DNA of 6,810 nucleotides from Leucobacter sp. (GTDB lineage Bacteria > Actinomycetota > Actinomycetes > Actinomycetales > Microbacteriaceae). The stretch covers positions 1 to 6,810 of the forward strand of contig JAPSIU010000146.1 in the NCBI GenBank assembly GCA_031178565.1, read 5' to 3'. A program made the translations under genes and the position numbers. A model generated the notes under the pieces. That model was not told the DNA's origin, searched no databases, and saw only the letters and a list, made by a program, of their open reading frames with translations. This document shows, piece by piece, positions 1 to 6,724 of this stretch. Every line of letters starts with the position of its first letter. The stretch's first letter is position 1.

Positions 1-48
1 TTGGCGCGAAGTGCGGCCTCCGGCTCGGGAAGTCGCACTTCGCGCCAA
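1..48. repeat. Perfect 15-bp inverted repeat (REP-like hairpin)
   Basis: Bases 1-15 (TTGGCGCGAAGTGCG) are the exact reverse complement of bases 34-48. Pairing can continue inward: G16 with T33 as a wobble, C17 with G32, one C18/A31 mismatch, then T19-A30, C20-G29 and C21-G28, leaving a loop of about 6 nt. The outer edges are TT and AA and are followed by CC, so there is no downstream T-tract as in a canonical intrinsic terminator. It could be a U-less terminator for an upstream gene or a copy of a dispersed palindromic element. The first base of the window is the first base of the stem, so the element may extend further left. Confidence 0.8.
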
Positions 49-54
49 CCGAAG

Positions 55-70
55 CCCGGGCGCGCCCGGG
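55..70. repeat. Perfect 16-bp GC-only palindrome
   Basis: CCCGGGCGCGCCCGGG equals its own reverse complement. A second 10-bp palindrome, CCGGCGCCGG, follows at 72-81. Both lie between the inverted repeat at 1-48 and the promoter of the first gene. GC-only palindromes do arise by chance in high-GC DNA, but a 16-bp perfect one in a short intergenic region is notable. Role unknown: a protein binding site or a structured segment are possibilities. Confidence 0.6.
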
Positions 71-108
71 ACCGGCGCCGGGTGCGTCAGGCTGTCAGAG
101 GCGACGAC

Positions 109-114
109 TAGTCT
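109..114 (+). promoter_or_regulatory. Putative -10 box of the tlyA-nadK-recN operon (leaderless start)
   Basis: TAGTCT fits the actinobacterial TANNNT -10 consensus. Exactly 6 nt (GGGGGT) separate it from the ATG at 121, so the expected transcription start falls on the A of the start codon and the mRNA would be leaderless. No convincing -35 hexamer is seen about 17 bp upstream. The G-run at 115-119 is too close to the ATG to be a well-spaced Shine-Dalgarno site. Confidence 0.55.
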
Positions 115-120
115 GGGGGT

Positions 121-420
121 ATGAGCGAGAACGAGGATCGGGCAGCGCACGATGCCGACGTCTCGGCCGACGCCCTGCCCGAGCACGCCGCGGAACCGGC
201 TGAGCACGCCGCCAAGCCTGCCGAGAACGAAGCGGAGCCGGCAGACCACGACGCGGAGTCGAGTGAGCACGCCGAGCGCGCGGCGGGCGCCGAGGACGGG
301 CTGCTCGGCCGCATCGAGCTCATCGAGTCCCAGCCCCTCGCGCAGCGCGCGGCCGGGTTCGAGCAGGTGCACGACGAACTGCTCGCGGAACTCCAGCGGA
401 GCGACCACGGTGCCGCATGA
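121..420 (+). CDS. Small acidic conserved actinobacterial protein upstream of tlyA
   Basis: A 99-residue protein of unknown function. It has two parts. Residues 1-60 are acidic, Ala/Glu/His-rich and low in complexity, with five consecutive 7-residue repeats at about 21-55 (EHAAEPA, EHAAKPA, ENEAEPA, DHDAESS, EHAERAA). Residues 61-95 (LLGRIELIESQPLAQRAAGF onward to the Leu/Glu-rich end) look like one amphipathic helical module. That tail matches what I recall of the tiny protein encoded just before tlyA across Actinobacteria (Rv1693-type in M. tuberculosis), which is usually only about 55-70 residues. There is no signal peptide, membrane segment or catalytic motif. The ATG is chosen from the aligned -10 box and the acidic frame. 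The TGA at 418-420 overlaps the tlyA start, so the two are probably translationally coupled. The repeat extension looks lineage-specific. A helper of ribosome modification is only a guess from position. Confidence 0.85.
   Translation: MSENEDRAAHDADVSADALPEHAAEPAEHAAKPAENEAEPADHDAESSEHAERAAGAEDGLLGRIELIESQPLAQRAAGFEQVHDELLAELQRSDHGAA
398..401 (+). promoter_or_regulatory. Shine-Dalgarno GGAG that sets the tlyA GTG start
   Basis: GGAG lies 8 nt before the GTG at 410, inside the end of the preceding gene. It supports GTG 410 over the much longer open frame that extends upstream. Confidence 0.6.
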
Positions 421-1297
421 TCCGCGGCGCGGCGCGAAGTGGGAGGGGCCTGCGGAGCGGCTCGACCGAGTGCTCGCCGCGCTCGGGCTGGCGCGATCCC
501 GGAGCCGAGCCGGTGAGCTGATCGCCGAGGGGCACGTGCTGATCGACGGCGAGCCGGCCGCGAAGGCCGGTATCCGCGTGAGCGAGGGAGCCCTCATCGA
601 GGTCACCGAGACCGATCGCTACGTCAGCCGCGCCGCCCACAAGCTGATCGCCGGCCTCGACACCTTCGGGATCGACCCCGCGGGCAGGACAGCCCTCGAT
701 CTCGGCGCCTCGACCGGAGGCTTCACGCAGGTGCTGCTCGAGCGCGGCGCACGCGTCGTGCAGGCCATCGACGTCGGCCACGGGCAACTCGCCCCCGAGT
801 TGCGCGACGACGCTCGCGTGCGGCTCGTCGAGGGCTGCAACGCGCGCGATCTCACCGCAGAGAGGCTCGCCTCCGCCACCGGGATCGCGGAGGCGCCGAG
901 CCTGGTGGTCGCCGATCTCTCCTTCATCTCGCTCGGCCTGATCCTCCCCGCCATCGCCCGCTGCGCGGCCGCGGATGCGGAACTCGTGCTGCTCATCAAA
1001 CCCCAGTTCGAGGTGGGGCGCGTGCGTGACGGCGTGGTGACCGACCCTGCGCTCCGCGCCGAAGCGATGCGGATCGTGTTGAACACCGCCGCGGAGGCGG
1101 GCTTCGCAGCCCGTGGCCTCGCGGCGTCCCCGATCACGGGAGGCCAGGGGAACCGCGAGTTCCTCGGGCACTTCGCGCGCGGGAGCACGTCGGATCCGAC
1201 AGAATGGGAGGAGCGGATCGCGGAGCTCAGCGGGGCCGCAGCCCCGCACGTGCAACACACCGAGATCCCCCGAGTGCGAGCGAACGGAGCGGCATGA
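410..1297 (+). CDS. tlyA: TlyA family rRNA (cytidine-2'-O)-methyltransferase
   Basis: A 295-residue SAM-dependent methyltransferase of the TlyA/hemolysin A family, which 2'-O-methylates C1920 of 23S rRNA and, in long-form members, also C1409 of 16S rRNA. Loss in mycobacteria gives capreomycin resistance. An N-terminal S4 RNA-binding domain spans about residues 16-65 (RLDRVLAALGLARSRSRAGEL). The FtsJ-like Rossmann domain follows, with SAM motif DLGASTGGFT at 97-106. The family catalytic K-D-K-E set is visible: K78 (SRAAHKL), D169 (ADLSFISL), K197 (LIKPQFE) and E250 (GNREFL). The interdomain linker that reads RAWV in M. tuberculosis appears as DRYV here. GTG 410 is chosen from the GGAG 8 nt upstream and because the S4 domain begins soon after; the open frame upstream is Arg/Ser/Pro-rich shadow. 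The gene overlaps the previous stop by 11 nt and shares ATGA with nadK. The product is cytosolic and very probably functional. Confidence 0.95.
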   Translation: MPHDPRRGAKWEGPAERLDRVLAALGLARSRSRAGELIAEGHVLIDGEPAAKAGIRVSEGALIEVTETDRYVSRAAHKLIAGLDTFGIDPAGRTALDLGASTGGFTQVLLERGARVVQAIDVGHGQLAPELRDDARVRLVEGCNARDLTAERLASATGIAEAPSLVVADLSFISLGLILPAIARCAAADAELVLLIKPQFEVGRVRDGVVTDPALRAEAMRIVLNTAAEAGFAARGLAASPITGGQGNREFLGHFARGSTSDPTEWEERIAELSGAAAPHVQHTEIPRVRANGAA

Positions 1298-2226
1298 CCA
1301 CTGCGCAGCGCGAGAGTGTGCGACGAATACTCGTCGTCTCCCACACCCACCGTCAGGAGGCCGTCTCCGCGACGATCGAGGTGGTCTCCGCGCTGCGCGA
1401 CGCGGGTGTCGTCCCCGTGCTCGAGGCTCAGGACCGCGCGGAGTTCGCTCCGCACCTCGAGATATCGCAGACTGCTCAGCTCGGCACCGATGTGGCCGTC
1501 GTCGACCTCGAGGTCGCGCTCGTGCTCGGCGGCGACGGCACGATCCTGCGCGCGGCGGAGCTGCTCCGCGGTTCGGAGTGCCCGATCGTCGGCGTCAATC
1601 TGGGGCACGTCGGCTTCCTCGCGGAGATGGAGAGCTATGATCTCTCGTCCACCCTCGATCGTGTGCTCCGTCGCGACTACACCGTCGAGGAGCGGCTCAC
1701 GATCGATGTCCGCGCCACCTGCGACGGCGAGGTCATCGCCGACACCTGGGCGCTGAACGAGGCGAGCGTCGAGAAGCAGCGCCGGATGCTCGAGGTCGCG
1801 ATCGGCGTCGACGGCCGCCCGGTGTCTTCGTTCGCCTGCGACGGCGTCGTGCTCGCGACCCCGACGGGATCGACGGCGTACGCCTTCTCCGCGGGCGGGC
1901 CCGTCGTGTGGCCCGGCGTCCAGGCGATGCTGATGGTGCCCATCGCGGCGCACGCGCTCTTCAACCGACCGCTCGTCACCGGGACCGACTCCGAGCTGAG
2001 CGTGAGGATCCTTCCCGAGAACGTGGGGCCCGGCGTGCTCTGGTGCGACGGACGGCGAAGGACGGAGCTTCCGGCGGGATCCGTCGTCGAGGTGCGCCGC
2101 TCGCCGCTCTCGGTGCGTCTCGCGAGACTCGACGAGGCCGTGTTCTCCGACCGCCTCGTGCGGAAGTTCCACCTGCCCGTGTCGGGGTGGCGGGGCTCGC
2201 GACCTCCGGGCGAGGGGGTCGCATGA
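1294..2226 (+). CDS. nadK: NAD kinase
   Basis: A 310-residue NAD kinase, phosphorylating NAD+ to NADP+ with ATP and, in many actinobacterial members, polyphosphate. Family motifs are complete: GGDGT at 79-83 (nucleotide binding and catalysis), GHVGFLAE soon after, the NE motif at N155-E156, and DGVVLATPTGSTAY at 183-196, which contacts NAD and closes the active site. The segment VPIAAHALFNRPLV is also typical. Length matches the roughly 300-residue bacterial enzyme. The start is ATG 1294 in an ATGA overlap with the tlyA stop, with GGAG at 1286-1289; the frame is open further upstream but that part is shadow of tlyA. It ends in another ATGA overlap with recN, so tlyA, nadK and recN are almost certainly one translationally coupled operon. 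Cytosolic. Nothing looks broken. Confidence 0.96.
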   Translation: MTTAQRESVRRILVVSHTHRQEAVSATIEVVSALRDAGVVPVLEAQDRAEFAPHLEISQTAQLGTDVAVVDLEVALVLGGDGTILRAAELLRGSECPIVGVNLGHVGFLAEMESYDLSSTLDRVLRRDYTVEERLTIDVRATCDGEVIADTWALNEASVEKQRRMLEVAIGVDGRPVSSFACDGVVLATPTGSTAYAFSAGGPVVWPGVQAMLMVPIAAHALFNRPLVTGTDSELSVRILPENVGPGVLWCDGRRRTELPAGSVVEVRRSPLSVRLARLDEAVFSDRLVRKFHLPVSGWRGSRPPGEGVA

Positions 2227-3908
2227 TCGAGGAGATGCGGATCCGGGATCTCGGCGTCATCGTCGACACGACACTGACGCTCGGACCCGGTTTCACCGCG
2301 ATCACCGGTGAGACCGGAGCGGGCAAGACGATGGTCGTGACGGCCCTCGGACTCCTCATGGGGGAGCGCAGCGACGCGGGAGCGGTGCGCACCGGCGCCG
2401 CTCAGGCCCGCGTGAGCGGAATCGTGCGCACGGGGGACCCCGCGGTCGCAGAGCTCGCGGACGAGCTGGGCGGCGACATCGAGGACGGTGAACTCGTGCT
2501 GAGCCGCACGGTGAGCGCCGAGGGGCGGAGTCGGGCGAGCGTCGGAGGCGCGAGCGCTCCGGTCGGATCGCTCGGTCGACTGGCGGAGCGCCTCTTCGCC
2601 GTGCACGGGCAGTCCGAGCAGCTGCGCCTCCGCTCGCTCGCGGCGCAGCGAGACACGCTCGACCGCTTCGGCGGCGAGGAGATCTCCGAGACGCTGCGCG
2701 AGTACCGGGCCACTCACCGCGAACGGCAGGAGCTCACCGCCAGAGTCGAGGAGCTGACCTCGGCGCGCGACGATCGCGCGGCGGAGGCCGACCGCCTGCG
2801 CGCCGAGCTGGAGGAGATCGCGGGCGTCGATCCGCAACCCGGCGAGGAGACCGAGCTCGCGCAGCGCATCGACCTGCTGAGCAACGTCGAAGCGCTGCGG
2901 GCGGCGACCTCGACTGCGCACGAGGCGCTCTCAAGCGACTCGGACGATCCCATGAGCCGGGACGCCGGCGAACTGGTCGACATCGCGCTGCGCGAGGTCG
3001 AGCGGGTCGCCGAGCACGACTCCCGGCTCGAGTCGGTACTGGAGATCCTGCGCGGGGTCAGCTTCCAGGTCGCGGAGGCCGCGCGAGAACTCGCCGTCTA
3101 CGCCGGGGACCTCGACCAGGACGGCCCCGGAGAGCTCGCGCGTGCTAACGAGCGGCTCGCCGCGCTGAGCGGGCTGTTCCGGATCTACGGCAGCGACACC
3201 GCGGAGGTCATCGACTACTCGGAGCGCGCGTCGCGGAGGCTCGCGGAGCTGGACGGCGACAGCGACTTGATCGGGGAGCTCGCCGCGCAGCTCGAGACGG
3301 CGGAGGCACGGGAGGCATCGCTCGCCGCGCGGCTGTCCGAGCTGCGCGCATCTGCCGCCGGGCGGCTGTCGAGCCTCGTCACGGACGAGCTGCGGCAGCT
3401 GGCGCTCCCCGACGCCGAGTTCGTCGTCCGGGTGTCTCCGCTCGACGGTCTCGGCGGATCCGGCGGCGACGAGGTGCAGTTCCTGCTCAGTCCGCATCCC
3501 GGAGCGACGCCGCGGCCCATCGCGAAGAGCGCGTCGGGCGGCGAGCTGTCCCGCGTCATGCTCGCGCTCGAGGTCGTCGTGGCCGGAGTGGATCCGGTGC
3601 CGACCTTCGTGTTCGACGAGGTGGACGCCGGTGTGGGCGGCGCCGCCGCGATCGAGATCGGGAGGCGTCTCGCGCGTCTCGCGCGCTCCTCGCAGGTGAT
3701 CGTCGTGACCCACCTCGCGCAGGTCGCGGCGTTCGCGAACAACCACCTCCAGGTCGTCAAGGATTCGGCGGGCGGATTCACCGAGAGCAGCTGCCGCAGG
3801 CTCGACGGAGACGAGCGGCTCGGCGAGATGGCGAGGCTCCTCTCAGGGCTCAGCGACTCGTCCAGCGCGCTCGAGCACGCCGCCGAACTGCTCGCCCTGC
3901 GGGAATAG
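2223..3908 (+). CDS. recN: DNA repair protein RecN (SMC-like ATPase)
   Basis: A 561-residue RecN, the SMC-related ATPase that acts early at DNA double-strand breaks. The N-terminal ATPase half contains Walker A GETGAGKT at 29-36 and the VHGQSEQLRLRS segment that ends the N-terminal half. A helical coiled-coil middle runs from about 160 to 390, rich in Glu/Arg/Leu (for example RATHRERQELTARVEELTS). The C-terminal ATPase half carries the ABC signature SGGELSRVMLALE starting at 438, Walker B FVFDEVDAGVGG with D465-E466, and the H-loop His at 497 in VTHLAQVAAF. Length is normal for the family. The ATG at 2223 overlaps the nadK TGA and is preceded by a G-rich GAGGGGG at 2212-2218. In E. coli recN is LexA-controlled; I saw no actinobacterial SOS box immediately upstream, so expression probably follows the operon. 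No terminator is evident after the stop. Confidence 0.96.
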   Translation: MIEEMRIRDLGVIVDTTLTLGPGFTAITGETGAGKTMVVTALGLLMGERSDAGAVRTGAAQARVSGIVRTGDPAVAELADELGGDIEDGELVLSRTVSAEGRSRASVGGASAPVGSLGRLAERLFAVHGQSEQLRLRSLAAQRDTLDRFGGEEISETLREYRATHRERQELTARVEELTSARDDRAAEADRLRAELEEIAGVDPQPGEETELAQRIDLLSNVEALRAATSTAHEALSSDSDDPMSRDAGELVDIALREVERVAEHDSRLESVLEILRGVSFQVAEAARELAVYAGDLDQDGPGELARANERLAALSGLFRIYGSDTAEVIDYSERASRRLAELDGDSDLIGELAAQLETAEAREASLAARLSELRASAAGRLSSLVTDELRQLALPDAEFVVRVSPLDGLGGSGGDEVQFLLSPHPGATPRPIAKSASGGELSRVMLALEVVVAGVDPVPTFVFDEVDAGVGGAAAIEIGRRLARLARSSQVIVVTHLAQVAAFANNHLQVVKDSAGGFTESSCRRLDGDERLGEMARLLSGLSDSSSALEHAAELLALRE

Positions 3909-3928
3909 CCGAGAATGTCGCGGGTGGC

Positions 3929-3937
3929 TGATACGCT
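3929..3937 (+). promoter_or_regulatory. Extended -10 promoter of the AI-2E family gene (leaderless start)
   Basis: TGATACGCT fits an extended -10 element (TGnTAnnnT), with the hexamer TACGCT at 3932-3937. Six nt (CCATCC) then lead to the ATG at 3944, so transcription should start at the start codon itself. No Shine-Dalgarno sequence lies at a usable distance. The 35-base gap after recN has no hairpin, so read-through from the operon is also possible. Confidence 0.6.
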
Positions 3938-3943
3938 CCATCC

Positions 3944-5206
3944 ATGGTCAAGTTCTTGGGGTGGAAACGGCGCTTTCGCACCGTGAATCCGGACAAGGAA
4001 GGCGACGCGCTCGCGCAGGCCGCGTACCTCGATACGCACCCCGCGGTGGTGCACGCCGACCTCGAGCAGATGGACGCCGAGACCCGCGCCGTCTACCGCG
4101 ATGCGCGGGAGGCGGCGATCGACGCCCAGGAGGAGCGGGCGAAGCGGCAGACCCGCGAGTTCGTAGTGCGCAGCCCCTTCCAACTCGGCTTCACGGTCAC
4201 GCTCGGCGTGCTCGTCGCGCTGCTCTTCGGCGGGATCATCGGCGAGCTCAGCACGATCATCATGTACGTCGTCGCCGCGCTCTTCGTCGCGCTGGGCCTC
4301 GACCCGCTCGTCCGCTGGCTGGAGCGGAAGGGGGTGAAGCGCCCCTTCGGCATCGGGATCGTGTTCGGCGGCTTCGTGCTCGTGATCGCGGGGCTGCTCG
4401 CCATCGTGATCCCGATGATCGCGAACCAGGTCACGCTGCTGATCCGCAGCGCTCCCGGCCTCTTCAGCGACCTGAACCGCCAACCCTGGTTCGTCGACCT
4501 CAACACCCGCTTCAACGACTTCATCGACTTCGAGGAGTTGCTGAAGATGGGGCAGGATCTCGTGAGCAAGCCCGAGAACTGGGCGCAGGTCGCGGGCGGC
4601 GTGTGGCAAGCCGGCATCGGCATCGCGAACGGACTCACGGCGTCGCTCATCGTGCTGATCCTCACCCTCTACTTCCTGGCCTCTCTCCGCATCATCAAGC
4701 GGGCGTTCTACTCCCTCGTGCCGCGCTCCGGCCGCGCGAAGGTCATCGACATCACCGAGCAGGTCACGAAGTCGGTCGGCGGCTACGTCAGCGGCATGGT
4801 GGCGCTGGCCTTCATCAACTCCGTGCTCGGCTTCATCATGATGACGATCGTCGGAGTCCCCTTCTCGGGCCTGGTGGCGGTCGGCGTGTTCCTGCTCGCC
4901 CTGATCCCTCTCATCGGATCGGTGATGGCCACCGTGCTCGTCTCGATCGTGGCGCTCTTCAACTCGCCCACCACCGTGATCATCGCGGCCGCCTACTACC
5001 TCATCTACATGCAGATCGAGTCGTATCTGCTCACGCCGCGCATCATGAACCGGGTCGTCTCCGTGCCCGGCGCGCTCGTCGTCATCGGCGCGCTCGCGGG
5101 CGGTACGCTGCTCGGACTCCTCGGCGCGCTGATCTCCATCCCGGTGACGGCGATGGTGCTCATGATCATCAAACAGGTGTGGGTGCCGCGGCAGGAACTG
5201 CGATAG
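3944..5206 (+). CDS. AI-2E family transporter (UPF0118-type membrane permease)
   Basis: A 420-residue polytopic membrane protein. Residues 1-78 form a long charged N-terminal region, probably cytosolic, with an Ala/Glu/Arg-rich helix around 40-72. Hydrophobic segments follow at about 80-100, 102-120, 137-160, 228-248, 284-306, 308-340 (long enough for two), 344-359 and 375-410. A soluble loop lies at about 161-225, between the third and fourth segments, as usual in the family. Conserved family features include LIPLIGSVMA at 320-329 and the C-terminal stretch YLLTPRIMNRVVSVPGALVV followed by a Gly-rich LLGLLGALISIP. Members range from the E. coli autoinducer-2 exporter TqsA to Na+/H+ antiporters, so the substrate cannot be read from sequence and export of autoinducer should not be assumed. 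It sits between recN and pyrG, apparently on its own promoter. The next gene begins 51 bases after its TAG. Confidence 0.9.
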   Translation: MVKFLGWKRRFRTVNPDKEGDALAQAAYLDTHPAVVHADLEQMDAETRAVYRDAREAAIDAQEERAKRQTREFVVRSPFQLGFTVTLGVLVALLFGGIIGELSTIIMYVVAALFVALGLDPLVRWLERKGVKRPFGIGIVFGGFVLVIAGLLAIVIPMIANQVTLLIRSAPGLFSDLNRQPWFVDLNTRFNDFIDFEELLKMGQDLVSKPENWAQVAGGVWQAGIGIANGLTASLIVLILTLYFLASLRIIKRAFYSLVPRSGRAKVIDITEQVTKSVGGYVSGMVALAFINSVLGFIMMTIVGVPFSGLVAVGVFLLALIPLIGSVMATVLVSIVALFNSPTTVIIAAAYYLIYMQIESYLLTPRIMNRVVSVPGALVVIGALAGGTLLGLLGALISIPVTAMVLMIIKQVWVPRQELR

Positions 5207-5240
5207 CGCCCCGCATCCCAGCAGCATGTCCGAGTTCAAC

Positions 5241-5249
5241 TGATAGGAT
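5241..5249 (+). promoter_or_regulatory. Extended -10 promoter of pyrG
   Basis: TGATAGGAT matches TGnTAnnnT exactly, with the hexamer TAGGAT at 5244-5249. The GTG start is 8 nt further on, so the transcript would be leaderless or have one or two leader bases. The same bases contain AGGA (5245-5248), 9 nt before the GTG, which could instead act as a Shine-Dalgarno site on a longer transcript. No clear -35 is seen. Confidence 0.5.
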
Positions 5250-5257
5250 CGAAGCCC

Positions 5258-6724
5258 GTGGGAGTAGAGCAGAACGCGGACCAGCCAGGCATCACCAAAC
5301 ACATCTTCGTGACCGGGGGCGTCGTTTCCTCTCTCGGAAAGGGCCTCACGGCCGCGAGCCTGGGCAATCTGCTCACCGCACGCGGGCTGCACGTGGTCAT
5401 GCAGAAGCTGGATCCGTACCTCAACGTCGATCCGGGCACCATGAATCCGTTCCAGCACGGAGAGGTCTTCGTGACCGATGATGGAGCCGAGACGGACCTC
5501 GACATCGGGCACTACGAGCGCTTCCTCGGGATCAACCTGTCGCAGGCCGCGAACGTCACGACCGGACAGATCTACTCGACCGTGATCGCGAAGGAGCGCC
5601 GAGGCGAGTATCTCGGCGACACGGTGCAGGTGATCCCGCACATCACCAACGAGATCAAGCGTCGCATGCGCCTCCAGGCCTCCGAGTCGCCCCGCCCCGA
5701 CGTCATCATCACCGAGGTCGGCGGCACCGTGGGCGACATCGAGTCGCAGCCGTTCCTCGAGTCGGCTCGCCAGGTGCGTCACGAGCTCGGCCGCGGCAAC
5801 GTGTTCTTCGTGCACGTCTCGCTGGTCCCGTTCATGGGGGCGTCCGGTGAGCAGAAGACCAAACCCACGCAGCACTCGGTCGCGGCTCTCCGCTCGATCG
5901 GCATCCAGCCCGACGCGCTCGTGCTGCGCAGTGATCGGCCCGTCACCGACGACAACCTCCGGAAGATCGCGCTCATGTGCGATGTGGACGAGGACGCGGT
6001 GGTCAACGCGATCGACGTGCCGAGCATCTACGACCTCCCGCAGCTGCTGAACGACCAGGGGCTCGACCAGACCATCGTCGAGCACCTAGGCCTCACGGAT
6101 CGTGCGGGCGGCGTCGACTGGCGCGGCTGGCAGCCCGTCATCGACGCCGTGCACCACCCCAAGGGCGAGGTGACGCTCGCGCTCGTCGGCAAGTACATCG
6201 ACCTCCCCGACGCGTACCTGTCGGTCACCGAGGCGCTGCGCGCCGGCGGATTCGCGCACTCCACCAAGGTCAACATCAAGTGGGTGCCCTCCGACAGCTG
6301 CGAGACCCCCGAGGGGGCGCTCGAGGCGCTCGGCGACGTCGACGGCATCTGCGTTCCGGGCGGTTTCGGGATCCGCGGCATCGAGGGCAAGCTCGGGGCG
6401 CTCCGCTTCGCGCGCGAGAACGGGATCCCGACCCTCGGGCTGTGCCTCGGCCTGCAGTGCATGGTGATCGAGTACGCCCGCAACGTCGCAGGGTTGGAGA
6501 ACGCCTCATCCACCGAGTTCGACCCCGAGACGCCGATCCCGGTCATCGCGACCATGGCCGAGCAGGTCGACATCATCGACGGCGGCGATCTCGGCGGCAC
6601 GATGCGCCTGGGCCTCTACGAGGCCGCGCTCGCCGAGGGGTCCCTCGCGGCCTCCCTCTACGGCGCCCCGGTGTCGAGCGAGCGCCACCGCCACCGCTAC
6701 GAGGTGAGCAACCGCTACCGCGAG
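5258..6724 (+). CDS. pyrG: CTP synthase PyrG, 3' end replaced at a junction
   Basis: CTP synthase makes CTP from UTP, ATP and glutamine. The GTG start is chosen because no other in-frame start precedes the conserved TKHIFVTGGVVSSLGKGL (P-loop K28). The synthetase domain shows KLDPYLNVDPGTMNPFQHGE, Mg2+ ligands D82 (DLDIGHYERF) and E153 (EVGGTVGDIES), and the nucleotide motif KTKPTQ at 200-205. The glutaminase domain begins near residue 305, with PGGFGIRG at 367-374 and the nucleophile C396 in LCLGLQC. Homology continues through RHRHRYEVSNRYRE (about residue 489) and then stops. The same frame stays open to base 6810 but reads Arg/Gly-rich nonsense, while another frame encodes GroEL. About 65-80 C-terminal residues are absent, including the FHPEF-type segment with the catalytic His and Glu (H515 and E517 in E. 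coli). As it stands the product could not use glutamine, which for a normally essential enzyme argues for a misassembled end. Confidence 0.93.

Noticed and set aside
152..409. Upstream extension of the tlyA frame to an ATG at 152
   Set aside because: The extra residues are Ser/Arg/Pro-rich shadow of the small acidic gene, and the S4 domain begins soon after the GTG at 410, which has a well-placed GGAG.
431..441. Partial second copy of the left-edge repeat (GGCGCGAAGTG) in early tlyA
   Set aside because: Only 11 bases match, no inverted partner, and it encodes the expected TlyA N-terminus; likely chance in high-GC sequence.
1204..1293. Earlier ATG at 1204 for NAD kinase
   Set aside because: It would overlap tlyA by about 90 bases and add residues unlike the family; ATG 1294 gives the usual N-terminus and the ATGA overlap.
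619..2172. 517-codon minus-strand frame over tlyA and nadK
   Set aside because: Antisense shadow of two genes with complete catalytic motifs; no homology visible.
2100..2222. SOS (LexA) box upstream of recN
   Set aside because: I looked for the actinobacterial CGAAC-GTTCG type palindrome and found none in the end of nadK.
5207..5240. Terminator after the AI-2E family gene
   Set aside because: No inverted repeat or T-run could be found in this short gap.
3215..6085. 956-codon open frame on the minus strand across recN, the permease and pyrG
   Set aside because: Its translation is His/Asp/Glu/Arg-rich low-complexity text with no recognisable domain. It lies opposite three well-supported genes; long antisense frames are expected from third-position GC bias.
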